From assembly GCA_026414565.1 (NCBI GenBank), contig JAOAIT010000061.1, positions 62,001 to 126,000 on the forward strand: a stretch of 64,000 bases of DNA, read 5' to 3'. Under the pieces are notes generated by a model, which had not been told where the DNA came from, made no database searches, and worked only from the letters and a program-made list of their open reading frames with translations. Below are positions 18,185 through 27,964 of this stretch, piece by piece. Position numbers and translations under genes: made by a program. The number at the start of each line of letters is the position of its first letter. The first letter of the stretch is position 1. The DNA comes from Verrucomicrobiia bacterium (GTDB taxonomy: Bacteria > Verrucomicrobiota > Verrucomicrobiia > Limisphaerales > Fontisphaeraceae).

Positions 18185-18943
18185 ATGAGTAAAGACGTTT
18201 CACGGCAGCTTACGGTTACAAGGAAGGCAGGGGCCTTCACGTTGATTGAATTGCTGGTGGTGATTGCCATCATCGCTCTGCTGGCAGCGATGCTGCTGCC
18301 GGCGCTGGCGCGGGCCAAGGAGGCCGGCAAGCGGATTTATTGCAACAACAACATGAAGCAACTGGCACTGGCGTTGCGGATGTACACGGACGACAACGAT
18401 GATTATGTGCCGCCGCGGATGATACCTGGGGCCTGGCCCACCAAGCTGCATCCTTATTACTACAACTTGAAAGTCTTGGTTTGTCCCAGTGACGGGCCGG
18501 ACACGCCGCGCAGCCAGTACACGGCCAATCCCAATTCGCCGGACGCGGCGCCGCGGAGCTACATGATCAACGGGTTCAATGACTGGTATGCGTTCACGTA
18601 CAAGACCACGGATTTCAACCAGATCAGCCGGTTGATGGCCACCAATGCCTTCCGGGATTCGGTGATCGTCAAATCGTCGCAGACGATTGTGTTTGGGGAA
18701 AAGGAGAACAGCTCGGGCCATTATTTCATGGATTTTCTGGAAAGCGTGGCCGGGAATGACAACACCGAAATCGAGCACAGCCGCCACATGTCGGATCGCA
18801 GCAACCGGGCCGGCGGGGGCTCCAATTTTGCGTTTCACGATGGCCACGTGGAATATCTGAAATTCGGCCGCAGTGTCACGCCGTTCAATCTCTGGGCGGT
18901 GACGGATTATTACCGCACCAACACCTTCTTTGTCGGCCAGTGA
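18185..18943 (+). CDS. prepilin-type N-terminal cleavage/methylation domain protein
   Basis: A 252-residue type II secretion/pilin-like protein. The class III signal [34 protein letters not shown] (about residues 17-50) has the Glu at position 5 of the mature protein and the long hydrophobic helix. The C-terminal domain carries the Verrucomicrobiota/Planctomycete pattern [21 protein letters not shown] and, near the end, [13 protein letters not shown], so it is the large paralogous family of processed surface proteins of these phyla. Starts at 18185 (MSKDV) or 18149 are both in frame; I prefer 18185. The last 34 bases overlap the convergent glycosyltransferase gene. Confidence 0.88.
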   Translation: MSKDVSRQLTVTRKAGAFTLIELLVVIAIIALLAAMLLPALARAKEAGKRIYCNNNMKQLALALRMYTDDNDDYVPPRMIPGAWPTKLHPYYYNLKVLVCPSDGPDTPRSQYTANPNSPDAAPRSYMINGFNDWYAFTYKTTDFNQISRLMATNAFRDSVIVKSSQTIVFGEKENSSGHYFMDFLESVAGNDNTEIEHSRHMSDRSNRAGGGSNFAFHDGHVEYLKFGRSVTPFNLWAVTDYYRTNTFFVGQ

Positions 18944-20589
18944 TGGCCGGCCCGGCGGGGGCTGGCTGTGGGCATGGGCGCGGCCTGAGTGTTGTGCTTT
19001 GCCCCGGCCCAGGGGTTGCCCTGCGGCGGTGGTTGGGGTGGGCCATGAAACACCACCACGGGCAGGGGAGATTTCCGGGAGGGGAGCGGGGAGACTTCCC
19101 GGAAGGCCGGATGCCGTTGCAAGGCTTCTGCCAGCGGATCATTCTGATTCACTAAAAACAACTCTGCCCCTGAAGCCAGACAGGCTTCCGGCGTGGCCGT
19201 GGGTTGGTCGCCCAGCCAGGGCAGATTGAGGCAGTAGGCCGTCATCAAGCCCACGCGGCCGCCGGGTTGCAGGGCGCTGCCGGCCATTGGCCCGCGCAGG
19301 TTGGTGGCGCGGAGTTCTTCGGCCAGTTGCAGGGCGATTTGGCCGGCGGCGCGTTTGGGGGGCAGCCACCAGAACAGCAGGGCGCAAGCCGGAATGACAA
19401 ACGACAGCGGGAGGGCGTGGTGGAGCCAGCGTTTGGCCTCGGGCAGCAGGGCGCCGAAGCCCCGGGCCATCCAGACGCCGGTGAGCCACAGGAGGGGGAA
19501 GGCGGCGTAGAAATAGCGCTGGTCGCCCAGGCGCAAATAGTTGGGGGCATAGATCAGCATCAGGGCTCCCAGGGCGCAGGCGGCCAGCCGCAGGGGGGGC
19601 GGAATTGAGACTGTGAGGGGGTTGCGGCGAGACCACCACCACCAGCCCAGGACCACCGGCCAGTCGAGGAAGAGGGTGGTGAGCATGAGCTGGATGAGGG
19701 CGAGGTTTTTGAGGATGACTTTGCATTGATGCCACGCGGAGGGGAGGTTGGCCCAGGGTTGCCAGGTGGCGTAAGACATCTCCGAGGGGTCTTCCCAGGT
19801 GGTCAGGCGGCCGGGGGGCGGCGCGTGAAAGGTGCGGAAGGTGGGATGGTACCGCTCCACGTCCGGCGGACCGGCGAGCGCGTGATTGATGCGGGCGGAG
19901 CGGGTGAGAGTCAACTGGCCGTAGTGGGCGGTGAGCAGGCTTACCCAGGGCGCTATCACAATGGCGAGTCCCACTAGAAAAGCGGCGAAGAGGCCGGCGT
20001 TGCTTTTGAAAAATTTGCGTTGGAGGGGGTTGCCCAGCAGCCAGAGGCCGGCGGTGAGCAGGGTTACCGGGAGGGCGACGGCCTTGGCCAGATAGGCCAG
20101 CCCCGCCAGCGCGCCAGCGGCGAGGCTCCAGCGGGGACTGCTGAGCTGGCGGGCGCGGTAGAGGGCCATCCATACCAGGGCAAGGCAGCCGGCCAGGAGG
20201 AGGTCGGGGGTGATTTGGGCGACGGACCAGGGAATGGAAATCAGCGCGGCGGTCCAGACACCGGCCTTGGGCCAGGACTCCTCCTCCGGGAGGGTGAGCA
20301 ACCACTGGTTGCAGCAGACGAAGAAAAACACGGCGGAGAGTCCCATGACGAGGCGCGCGGCCAGCCAGGGCGGGCAGTCCAATACCCGCAAGGGCGCGAG
20401 GAGCCAGCTCAGGAGGGGCCCCCAATAACCGTTGAGGGCGAGGGACCAAGAGCCTTGCGCGTAGTAGTCGGCCAGGCGCAAATAGGCGACGGCGTCGGTG
20501 TTCAGCGCTTCACGAAACCACCACCCGGCGGCCAACAGGCCGGCCAACTGGACGGCTGCCGCAGCGATGAGGGTTTGGCGCAGCGTCAT
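18910..20589 (-). CDS. glycosyltransferase family 39-like multi-pass membrane protein
   Basis: A 559-residue inner-membrane protein with roughly ten hydrophobic segments in the first 400 residues (for example [91 protein letters not shown]). [18 protein letters not shown] near 29-46 fits the first periplasmic loop of ArnT/PMT-type GT-C enzymes, where an Asp is catalytic. These transfer sugars from polyprenyl phosphate to lipid or protein. The C-terminal periplasmic part is about 150 residues. It starts 38 bases after pepP and is probably the last gene of that run. Sugar and acceptor unknown. Confidence 0.75.
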   Translation of the reverse strand: MTLRQTLIAAAAVQLAGLLAAGWWFREALNTDAVAYLRLADYYAQGSWSLALNGYWGPLLSWLLAPLRVLDCPPWLAARLVMGLSAVFFFVCCNQWLLTLPEEESWPKAGVWTAALISIPWSVAQITPDLLLAGCLALVWMALYRARQLSSPRWSLAAGALAGLAYLAKAVALPVTLLTAGLWLLGNPLQRKFFKSNAGLFAAFLVGLAIVIAPWVSLLTAHYGQLTLTRSARINHALAGPPDVERYHPTFRTFHAPPPGRLTTWEDPSEMSYATWQPWANLPSAWHQCKVILKNLALIQLMLTTLFLDWPVVLGWWWWSRRNPLTVSIPPPLRLAACALGALMLIYAPNYLRLGDQRYFYAAFPLLWLTGVWMARGFGALLPEAKRWLHHALPLSFVIPACALLFWWLPPKRAAGQIALQLAEELRATNLRGPMAGSALQPGGRVGLMTAYCLNLPWLGDQPTATPEACLASGAELFLVNQNDPLAEALQRHPAFREVSPLPSRKSPLPVVVFHGPPQPPPQGNPWAGAKHNTQAAPMPTASPRRAGHHWPTKKVLVR

Positions 20590-20627
20590 GCGCGGTGGTC
20601 AGGCCCCCGCGGTGAAACCTGCCGGCA

Positions 20628-21914
20628 TCACTTTTGCATCAGGGCCTCGATTTCCTCGGCTTCGATGGGGATGTGGGCCATGAGGTCTGTATTTTCCTTT
20701 TCGCCCACCACGATGGTGTTTTCCAGGCGGATGCCGAAGCCTTCCTCTTTGAGGTAGAGGGCGGGTTCGCAGGTGAGGACCCAGCCGGGGGCGATTTTAA
20801 GGTGGTTGTAGGTGACGTCATGGACATCCAGGCCGAGGGGATGGGAGACGCCGTGCATGAAATATTTGGCCACGGCGGGGGCGTGGGGATCCTGTTTGCG
20901 CACCTGGGCGGGCTTGAGGAGGCCCAGGGCCAGACATTCCTCGGTGAGGAGGGCTTCGCACTCGCGGCGCAAATCGCGGGTGGTTTTGCCGGGGCGAATG
21001 CGCTGGATCATCTCGCGCAGGACGCGGAGCACGGCGTTATAGACCTGTTTCTGCCGGCGGCTGAAGCGGCCCGAGACCGGCACGGTGCGGGTGAGGTCGG
21101 ACATGTACTGGCCGAGGCCGGCCGCGACGTCGAGCAGGACCAACTGGCCGTCCTTGCAGGGCTGGTCATTTTGGACGTAGTGGAGCACGCAGTTGTTGGG
21201 GCCGGCGGCGATGATGGGCGGGTAGGCAAAACAGCCCTTGTGGCGGATGAACTCGTGGGCAAATTCGGCTTCGATTTCCGCCTCGTTGACGCCCGGTTCA
21301 ATGAGGCGCAGGGCGCGGAGGAAGCCGCTGCCGGTAAGCTCACAGGCGCGGCGGATCATGTCAATTTCCCAGCGGGATTTGACGACGCGCAACTGGTGCA
21401 TGAGCGGCGCCAGGCGGCGGTAGGTGTGGAGGGGGTACTGGCGCTGGACCTGGTGGATGAAGCGCAAGTCGCGGCTTTCCACTTCAATCACCGCGCGCTG
21501 GTGTTCATTGGTGTTCAGGTACACCAGGTCCATTTCGCACATGAGCTGGCGGAAGAGGCCGGGGAATTCCGAGAGCCAGCGGATTTCCTTGATGCCGGAG
21601 AGCTGGGCGGCCTCTTCCTTGGTGAGCTTGTGCCCCTCCCAGGTGGCGAGATGTTCGTTGGGCTCGCGGATGAAGAGGACTTCGCGCTGGCGCTCGTCGT
21701 AGGCGGTGGGCGCCAGCAACAGGAGGGTTTCCTCCTGCAGGATGCCGGTGAGATAGAACAGGTCGGCGTTTTGATGATGTCCCATCACGCCGTCGGCGTT
21801 GGTGGGCATGATGTCGTTGGAATTGACCACCACCAGGGAGTTGGGCGGCAGGAGCTCGCGCAGGCGCTGGCGGTTGTGGATGAACAGGTCCGCGGGGAGG
21901 GGGATGGGTTTCAT
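20628..21914 (-). CDS. pepP: aminopeptidase P family protein (Xaa-Pro aminopeptidase)
   Basis: M24B metallopeptidase of 428 residues that removes the N-terminal residue before proline. The N-terminal AMP_N domain (1-170) is followed by the pita-bread catalytic domain with all metal ligands visible: VLLDVAAG and MSDLTRTV (two Asp), YFMHGVSHPLGLDVHD (His), LTCEPALY (Glu) and IRLENTIVV (Glu). The start MKPIPLPADLF is conserved in type. It lies 5 bases after manC, clearly in the same transcript, although no functional link between the two is evident. Confidence 0.95.
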   Translation of the reverse strand: MKPIPLPADLFIHNRQRLRELLPPNSLVVVNSNDIMPTNADGVMGHHQNADLFYLTGILQEETLLLLAPTAYDERQREVLFIREPNEHLATWEGHKLTKEEAAQLSGIKEIRWLSEFPGLFRQLMCEMDLVYLNTNEHQRAVIEVESRDLRFIHQVQRQYPLHTYRRLAPLMHQLRVVKSRWEIDMIRRACELTGSGFLRALRLIEPGVNEAEIEAEFAHEFIRHKGCFAYPPIIAAGPNNCVLHYVQNDQPCKDGQLVLLDVAAGLGQYMSDLTRTVPVSGRFSRRQKQVYNAVLRVLREMIQRIRPGKTTRDLRRECEALLTEECLALGLLKPAQVRKQDPHAPAVAKYFMHGVSHPLGLDVHDVTYNHLKIAPGWVLTCEPALYLKEEGFGIRLENTIVVGEKENTDLMAHIPIEAEEIEALMQK

Positions 21915-21919
21915 GGGGT

Positions 21920-23071
21920 TTAGAGCAGCTTGCGGTAATCGGGTTTTTCCGCGAGACGGCGCACCAGCTCCTTGACTTTTTGGGCCTGGCTTTTATGGGC
22001 CACCAGGGTGGCGTCGTCCGTTTGCACGATGATGGCATCGCGCAGGCCCACGACGGCAATGGGGGTGCGGTGCTTCTGGCGGGCGTCAAAGATGAGGTTG
22101 CGGGCGGCGTCCACGTGCACGAAGTCGGCCACGGCGGCGTTGCCGGCGGCGTCGGCGGGCAGGTGCCGGGCCAGGGCAGCCCAGGAGCCGAGGTCGTCCC
22201 AGGCGAAGGCGCCATCGGCCACGGCCACGTTTTGCGCCTTTTCCATCAGGGCGTAATCAATGGAGATTTTTTTGAGGGCGGGGTAGTCGGCGGCGAGGAC
22301 GCGGGGGAGTTTCTTTTTGGCGGCGGCCTCAAACCAGCGATGGCAGGCGGCCTCCATTTCCGGCTGATGTTTTTGCAGGCCTTCGGTGATGGTGACGAAG
22401 GACCAGATGAACATGCCGGCGTTCCAGCGGTACCGGCCGCTGGCCAGGAATTCCTGGGCGCGGTGGAAGTCCGGTTTTTCCACGAATTGTTCGGCGCGGA
22501 AGAAGGTGGTTTTGTAGGGTTTGGCGTGCTGCGGCGGGGGCAGCGGATCGCCGACGCGGATGTAACCGTAGCCGGTGGCGGGCTCGGTGGGCTGGATGCC
22601 GATGGTGACCATGACCTGGCCGCGGCCGGCCAGATCGAAGGCATCGGCGAGCACCTGCTGGAATTTTTTGGGTTCGGGGATGACGTGATCCGACGGCAGC
22701 ACGGCCATGATGGCGGTGGTGGAGCGGGCGCCCACGACGGCCGCGCCGAGGGTGACGGCGGCGCAGGTGTCGCGGCCCACCGGCTCGACGATCAGGTTTT
22801 CCGCGGGCAGTTTGGGCAGTTGCTTTTTGACTTGCGGGGCCTGGGCGGCGCTGGTGATGACCAGGACGTTGGACCAGGGCACCAGCGGCAGCACGCGGGC
22901 GACGGCCTGTTGGAGGAGGCTTTCCCCGCCGAGGAGCCGCAGGAGCTGCTTGGGGGTTTTCTCCCGGCTCAAGGGCCAGAAGCGCTCGCCGCGGCCGCCG
23001 GCCATGATGATGACGTAGCGGTCCTGTGGAGGGGCTTGGGTTTTTCCGGCAGGCATTTTCTTGGCAGGCAT
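21920..23071 (-). CDS. manC: mannose-1-phosphate guanylyltransferase
   Basis: Makes GDP-mannose from mannose 1-phosphate and GTP for cell-surface polysaccharide. The 383-residue protein has the nucleotidyltransferase signature MAGGRGERFWPLSREKTPKQ near residues 24-43, the NTP-site segment MAVLPSDHVI near 116-125, FVEKPDF (about 200) and WNAGMF (about 220), and no C-terminal isomerase domain. It is therefore the short GMP type. I chose the ATG at 23071 (MPAKKM); MPAGK at 23056 is possible. Upstream frame is a shadow of trpA. It sits 10 bases after trpA and 5 before pepP. Confidence 0.95.
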   Translation of the reverse strand: MPAKKMPAGKTQAPPQDRYVIIMAGGRGERFWPLSREKTPKQLLRLLGGESLLQQAVARVLPLVPWSNVLVITSAAQAPQVKKQLPKLPAENLIVEPVGRDTCAAVTLGAAVVGARSTTAIMAVLPSDHVIPEPKKFQQVLADAFDLAGRGQVMVTIGIQPTEPATGYGYIRVGDPLPPPQHAKPYKTTFFRAEQFVEKPDFHRAQEFLASGRYRWNAGMFIWSFVTITEGLQKHQPEMEAACHRWFEAAAKKKLPRVLAADYPALKKISIDYALMEKAQNVAVADGAFAWDDLGSWAALARHLPADAAGNAAVADFVHVDAARNLIFDARQKHRTPIAVVGLRDAIIVQTDDATLVAHKSQAQKVKELVRRLAEKPDYRKLL

Positions 23072-23081
23072 AGAGGGGACA

Positions 23082-23882
23082 TCAATGCGGTTTGATGGCG
23101 CGGGCCAGGGAGGCCACAAAGGCGGCCACCTGCTCCACCATGTCGGGGGCCTGGCCCAGGCGGGCGATCTGGTTGACGACGGCGCTGCCCACCACCACGG
23201 CATCGGCCTGCGCGGCCACCTGGGCGGCCTGCTCAGGATTGGAGATGCCGAAGCCCACCGCGACGGGCAGCGAGGTGTGGGCGCGAATTTGGGCCACCAT
23301 GGCGGGGATGGTGGAGGAAAGCTGTTGCTGCATGCCGGTGACGCCCTCGCGGGAGACGTAGTAAATGAAGCCCGAGGCGCGGCGGGCAATGAGTTCAATG
23401 CGCGCCTCCGGGGTGGTGGGGGCAATGAGGTAGATGGGGTGCAGGCCGGCGGCGCGCATGGCTTTTTCGGTGGCCTCGGCCTCTTCCGGCGGCAGGTCCA
23501 GGATGAGCAGGCCGTCCACGCCGGCGCGGGCGGCGTCCTGGATGAAGCGCTCGACGCCGTAGCGATGCATGAGGTTGAAATAGAGATAGAGGACGATGGG
23601 GATCTGGCTGTCGCGCCGGATGGCCGCCACTGTTTCCAACACCCTGGGCGGGGTGGTGCCGGAGGCCAGGCCGCGTTGGGCGGCGAGCTGATTGACCAGC
23701 CCGTCGGCCAGGGGGTCGCTGAAGGGTACGCCCAGTTCCAGGACATCCACGCCGGCGCGCTCGAAAGCCAGGGCCAGTTGGCGGGTGGCTTCGAGGTGGG
23801 GATCGCCGGCGCCGATATAGACAATCAACCCCTTCCGCCCCTGACGGCGCAGCTCGGCAAACCGTGCATCAATCCGATTCAT
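23082..23882 (-). CDS. trpA: tryptophan synthase alpha subunit
   Basis: Cleaves indole-3-glycerol phosphate to indole and glyceraldehyde 3-phosphate. The 266-residue TIM barrel has both catalytic acids at canonical positions, Glu49 (VDVLELGVPF) and Asp60 (SDPLADG), and the phosphate-binding SREGVTG and VGFGISNPEQ segments. Start MNRIDARFAELRRQGRKGLI is the standard TrpA N-terminus. No trpB or other trp gene occurs in this window, so the trp genes are dispersed. It follows the ketoacyl synthase by 82 bases and precedes manC by 10. Confidence 0.97.
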   Translation of the reverse strand: MNRIDARFAELRRQGRKGLIVYIGAGDPHLEATRQLALAFERAGVDVLELGVPFSDPLADGLVNQLAAQRGLASGTTPPRVLETVAAIRRDSQIPIVLYLYFNLMHRYGVERFIQDAARAGVDGLLILDLPPEEAEATEKAMRAAGLHPIYLIAPTTPEARIELIARRASGFIYYVSREGVTGMQQQLSSTIPAMVAQIRAHTSLPVAVGFGISNPEQAAQVAAQADAVVVGSAVVNQIARLGQAPDMVEQVAAFVASLARAIKPH

Positions 23883-23964
23883 GCTGGGCGGAGCATGGCA
23901 AAAATGGCCGCAAAAGGGTAGTTCTTTTGGCGGGGGAGAGCGGGCAGCGGCCGGGTGGGAGGGG

Positions 23965-25203
23965 TCAGGGCGCGGCGCGGAAGACCAGCGCGGCCTGGGC
24001 CCCCCAGAAACCGGCGGAGAGGCTGAGGGTGGCCTGGATGGGGCGGGGCGGAGCGGGAGAGCGGGCCAGGGCAATCGGGCAGTGGGGGTCGGGTTGGGGA
24101 CAATTCACCGCAGGGGGCAGGAGCTGATGGCGCTGGGCTTCGAGGCAGACGATGGCTTCCAGAGCGGCACCGGCGCCCATGCAATGGCCGAAAACGGGTT
24201 TGGTGGAGGAAGCGGGCGGCTGGGCGGCGGGCGGGCCGAAGACGTGTTGGACGGCGCGGGCTTCGCTGGCGTCATTGAGCTGGGTGCCGGTGCCATGCAG
24301 ATTGAGGTAGCCGATGGCCCCGGGGGGCAGGCCGGCCACGGCCAGCGCTTCATGGATCACCTGCGCCAGGGCCTGGCCGTCGGGGTGCATGCCGGCGCGA
24401 TCGTAAGCTTCCGCGCCCAAGGCCCAGCCGGCCAGTTGGCCATAAATCGTGGCGCCGCGGCGGCGGGCGGATTCGAGTGTTTCCAACACCAGGAAGCCGG
24501 CGCCCTCGCCGAGCACGGTGCCGTTGCGGTGGAGATCGAAGGGGCGGCAGGCCTGGGCGGGGTCTGGATGATGCGCCAGCAGCCCGGCCGTATCAAAGCC
24601 CTGGAGGACCACCGGATGCAAAGGGGCCTCGGCCCCGCCGGCCAGGATGACATCGGCCGCGCCGGTCAGCAGTTGTTGCGCCGCCAGGGCCAGCGCGGCG
24701 GCGGAGGAGGCGCAGGTGGCGGATGCCGCGAGCATGGGACCCTGCAGATTGAGGTGGAGAGAGAGCGCGCCGCTGAGATGGGCGATGGTGGTGGAGGCGA
24801 TGAACGAGGGCGGCGTCTGGCCCTGGTGCAGCGCGGCAAAGGCTTTTTCCCACACCTCCACCGTGCCGCGGGAGGAGGCGGTGATGACGCCGATCCGGCG
24901 GGGGGGCGGGGCGATTTCATGCAGGCGGGCGTCATGCCAGGCTTCCAGGGCGGCGGCAAAGCCCAGGCGGGCGGAGCGATCCAATTTGCGGGCGGCCTGC
25001 GGCACGGGGGGCAGGTTGGCCACGCGGCAGACGGCCGCAGGCGGGGCGGCGGGCGCGGCCGGGTTGCGCCACGCTTCGGCCAGGGAGCGGCCGGTCTGGA
25101 CGGCCTGCCACAGGGAGGCAACTCCGGGGCCGGCCACGGTGAGGGCGCCGCGGCCGGTGATGACCACCGGGTGATCGCGCAGTAGTTGATGCAGGACGGA
25201 CAT
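23965..25203 (-). CDS. beta-ketoacyl-ACP synthase family protein (thiolase fold)
   Basis: A 412-residue condensing enzyme of the KAS I/II type. The Cys-His-His triad is complete: Cys164 in SATCASSAAAL, His303 in LHGTGTQLND and His340 in FGHCMGAGAALE. The usual Lys of KTxxGH is seen as STKPVFGH. It lacks neighbouring acyl carrier protein, FabG or FabD genes, and its N-terminal sequence is diverged and proline/alanine-rich, so it is more likely a specialised condensing enzyme than housekeeping FabF. It opens a five-gene minus-strand run (KAS, trpA, manC, pepP, GT39). Confidence 0.85.
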   Translation of the reverse strand: MSVLHQLLRDHPVVITGRGALTVAGPGVASLWQAVQTGRSLAEAWRNPAAPAAPPAAVCRVANLPPVPQAARKLDRSARLGFAAALEAWHDARLHEIAPPPRRIGVITASSRGTVEVWEKAFAALHQGQTPPSFIASTTIAHLSGALSLHLNLQGPMLAASATCASSAAALALAAQQLLTGAADVILAGGAEAPLHPVVLQGFDTAGLLAHHPDPAQACRPFDLHRNGTVLGEGAGFLVLETLESARRRGATIYGQLAGWALGAEAYDRAGMHPDGQALAQVIHEALAVAGLPPGAIGYLNLHGTGTQLNDASEARAVQHVFGPPAAQPPASSTKPVFGHCMGAGAALEAIVCLEAQRHQLLPPAVNCPQPDPHCPIALARSPAPPRPIQATLSLSAGFWGAQAALVFRAAP

Positions 25204-25286
25204 CCGTAGGAAAGACTAGCTTAAAAGGCGGTTTCGCACAGGGAGGACTGGGGATTTTCCCTCACGTGGGCGGTGCCGGAGGAGCG

Positions 25287-26336
25287 TCATTTCCGGGCGG
25301 GTGAGAAGGGGGAGGGGGGCACTTTGGCGGCGGCGGCGCGGGCTTGTTTGGCGTTGGTGACGGCCTCCTTGAGGGGGATCAACGCCCATTTCATGGGGGC
25401 GGTGACGGTTTTGCCCGGCGCCAGCGGTTCATCGGGAGCGAGCACTTCGATTTCCGCGATCCACTGGTTCCAGCCCAGCTCGATGGTGTGGCCGCCATGG
25501 GGATATTTGGCGCGGAAGTCGTAGGGGAAATAGAGGACAAACAGGCTGCGATCATAGACATAGGCCACCCATTCGGCGCTGACGTCCATGCCGAGGCGCA
25601 CTTCGGGGCCGGTGCCGCCGGTTTGGGCGATCAGAAAGCCGCCGGTGATTTTAACGCGGTCATGGCCGGGGTTGAGGCTGTCGTAGATGGCCTGGTCTTC
25701 GACGATGTGGCGCAAGGTCCACCCGAAGCGGAAACGGCTGTATTTGTTGAGGGGGGCCACGAAGAAGCCGCCGCCGCGGCACTGGGTGCGGGAGCGGAGG
25801 CCGCAGACGATTTCCCGCGAGCCTTTGTTGGTGAGGCGTTGCACCAGGCCCAAATCACCTTTTTCGGGGTCAAGGGTGATTTCCTTTTCGAGCACCAGCT
25901 CGCGAATCAGCTCCGGCTCGCTGGTGAGGGTGACGGTGAACGCGCGGGGGGTGGCGACTTTGTAGCTGCCGTAAACCAGGCGCTCCATTTCCCCCAAAGG
26001 CGTGGAGTCGGAGGCCACATAGACCTGGTAACCGCCCGGTGGGGGGGCTTTGCGGCCCTGGCTGCCGGGGCGCTCGTAGGCGGCGGCGTTGTCCCACAAG
26101 ATGTTTTCGCCCATCACCTCGTAACGCATGACGCGCCCGCCCAATTCCGGCACAATGACGGCCAGCGCCTCGGCCTCCGGGGATTCCAGGCGGAGGGCGC
26201 CCTCCCAGACGAGATAACGTTCGCGGGAGATGCCTTTGGGCAGGTCAGCGGCCGTGATGGAGAACGCCAGCCAGCAGGCGGCCAGCCCGGCCAGCCGCCG
26301 CCCGGCGGCGGAATGATGCAACCATGCAAACCTCAT
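25287..26336 (-). CDS. secreted DUF4380-like protein
   Basis: A 349-residue exported protein. A signal peptide is visible (LAGLAACWLAFSITAADLPKG, cleaved near residue 30). The mature protein has the galactose-mutarotase-like style typical of DUF4380: VIVPELGGRVMRYEVMGENILWDN, FGWTLRHIVED and PHGGHTIELGWNQWIAEIEV. Such proteins are frequent in Verrucomicrobiota and Planctomycetes and are thought to bind carbohydrate, without a known reaction. No clear partner gene. The C-terminus is Ala/Lys/Pro-rich, and a 132-base gap separates it from ahcY. Confidence 0.7.
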   Translation of the reverse strand: MRFAWLHHSAAGRRLAGLAACWLAFSITAADLPKGISRERYLVWEGALRLESPEAEALAVIVPELGGRVMRYEVMGENILWDNAAAYERPGSQGRKAPPPGGYQVYVASDSTPLGEMERLVYGSYKVATPRAFTVTLTSEPELIRELVLEKEITLDPEKGDLGLVQRLTNKGSREIVCGLRSRTQCRGGGFFVAPLNKYSRFRFGWTLRHIVEDQAIYDSLNPGHDRVKITGGFLIAQTGGTGPEVRLGMDVSAEWVAYVYDRSLFVLYFPYDFRAKYPHGGHTIELGWNQWIAEIEVLAPDEPLAPGKTVTAPMKWALIPLKEAVTNAKQARAAAAKVPPSPFSPARK

Positions 26337-26432
26337 GCGGCGTTACTTCAACACAGGCCGGGGGAGGTGACAAGCCCAGAGGCAGGCGCCGCCCGTGATT
26401 CCCGGGGCCGGTACGATGGCCAAGCTCGACTG

Positions 26433-26457
26433 CCCCCGGGCGGCAAGCCGCCGGGGG
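26433..26457 (-). terminator. GC-rich hairpin after ahcY, no T run
   Basis: CCCCCGGGCGGC, AA, GCCGCCGGGGG forms a near-perfect stem of 11 pairs with one bulged G, starting about 12 bases beyond the ahcY stop. No T run follows on the minus strand, so it could be a weak terminator or mRNA-stabilising stem. Confidence 0.35.
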
Positions 26458-26468
26458 AGCGAGGTGTT

Positions 26469-27908
26469 TCAGTACCGATAATGCTCGGGCTTGTAGGGGC
26501 CGTCCACGGGCACGCCAATGTAATCGGCCTGTTTTTGCGTGAGCTTGGTGAGTTTGACGCCGATTTTTTCCAGGTGCAGGCGGGCCACTTCCTCATCCAG
26601 CTTTTTGGGCAGGCGATAGACGCCCACGGTGTAGCGGTCGCGGTTGGCCCAGAGGTCCATCTGCGCCAGGCATTGGTTGGTGAAGGAATTGGACATGACG
26701 AAGCTGGGATGGCCGGTGGCGCAACCCAGGTTGACGAGGCGGCCTTCGGCCAGGAGATAGATGCAATGGCCGTCGGGGAACACGTATTTGTCCACCTGGG
26801 GTTTGATGTTGATTTTCTTGACGCCGGGGGCGGCGTTGAGGCGGTCCACCTGGATTTCGTTGTCGAAGTGGCCGATGTTGCAGACGATGGCCTGGTCTTT
26901 CATCTTCTGCAGATGCTCGAGGGTGATGACGTCGCAGTTGCCGGTGGCGGTGACGTAGATGTCGGCCCGGCCGAGGGTTTCCTCGACGGTGGTCACTTCA
27001 AAACCTTCCATGGCGGCCTGGAGGGCGTTGATGGGGTCAATTTCGGTGACGATCACCCGCGCGCCAAAGCCGCGCAACGAGTGGGCGCTGCCTTTGCCCA
27101 CGTCGCCATAACCGCAGACGACGGCCACCTTGCCGGCCACCATGACATCGGTGGCGCGCTTGATGCCGTCGGCCAGTGATTCGCGGCAGCCGTAGAGGTT
27201 GTCAAATTTGCTCTTGGTGACGGAGTCGTTGACATTGATGGCGGGGACGAGGAGTTTGCCGGCCTGGAGCATCTGGTAGAGGCGATGCACGCCGGTGGTG
27301 GTTTCCTCGCTGACGCCCTTCCACTCCTTGACGACTTCATGCCAGAAGCCGGGGCGTTCTTTGGCCACACGTTTAAGGAGGTTTTTGATGATTTGCTCCT
27401 CGCGGCTGGCGCTGGGGGATTTGACCCAGTCGCTGCCCTCCTCCAGCTCGTAGCCCTTGTGGATGAGGAGGGTGGCATCGCCGCCGTCGTCCACGACGAG
27501 CTGCGGGCCTTTGCCGCCGGGGTGGGTGAGGGCGTCGAGGGTGCATTGCCAGTAATCCTCGAGGGTTTCGCCCTTCCAGGCAAAGACGCTGATGCCGGCG
27601 GCGGCGACGGCGGCGGCGGCGTGGTCCTGGGTGGAGAAGATGTTGCAACTGGCCCAGCGCACGCTGGCGCCCAGCTCGACGAGGGTTTCGATGAGGACGG
27701 CCGTTTCGATGGTCATGTGGAGCGAGCCGGTGATGCGCACGCCTTTGAGGGGTTTGCGCGGGCCGTACTTGGCGCGGATGGCCATGAGGCCGGGCATTTC
27801 ATGCTCGGCGATCTGGATGGTTTTGCGCCCCCATTCGGCGAGGGAGAGGTCTTTGACCTTGAAATCCATGTTCTGGATTTTGGGGAGTTTGCGTTTGCGG
27901 TCGGTCAT
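26469..27908 (-). CDS. ahcY: adenosylhomocysteinase
   Basis: NAD-dependent hydrolysis of S-adenosylhomocysteine to homocysteine and adenosine, removing the product inhibitor of methyltransferases. The 479 residues show the substrate-binding TSTQD-type segment as [14 protein letters not shown] (about 103-116), [21 protein letters not shown] with the catalytic Lys, the NAD-binding [12 protein letters not shown] and the conserved C-terminal YKPEHYRY. The longer internal insertion is of the bacterial type. It lies 56 bases after metK on the same strand, so the two form a SAM-cycle operon, opposite the ArsR-methyltransferase gene. Confidence 0.98.
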   Translation of the reverse strand: MTDRKRKLPKIQNMDFKVKDLSLAEWGRKTIQIAEHEMPGLMAIRAKYGPRKPLKGVRITGSLHMTIETAVLIETLVELGASVRWASCNIFSTQDHAAAAVAAAGISVFAWKGETLEDYWQCTLDALTHPGGKGPQLVVDDGGDATLLIHKGYELEEGSDWVKSPSASREEQIIKNLLKRVAKERPGFWHEVVKEWKGVSEETTTGVHRLYQMLQAGKLLVPAINVNDSVTKSKFDNLYGCRESLADGIKRATDVMVAGKVAVVCGYGDVGKGSAHSLRGFGARVIVTEIDPINALQAAMEGFEVTTVEETLGRADIYVTATGNCDVITLEHLQKMKDQAIVCNIGHFDNEIQVDRLNAAPGVKKINIKPQVDKYVFPDGHCIYLLAEGRLVNLGCATGHPSFVMSNSFTNQCLAQMDLWANRDRYTVGVYRLPKKLDEEVARLHLEKIGVKLTKLTQKQADYIGVPVDGPYKPEHYRY

Positions 27909-27964
27909 AAGCGTGTTGGAGGTTGGGCTGCCCCCCCGGCTGGTGGGCGTGGGGCAACGCAGGG

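Noticed and set aside
21920-23824. ManC start at 23824
   Set aside because: The added N-terminal residues are the shadow of trpA; the ATG at 23071 opens the conserved fold.
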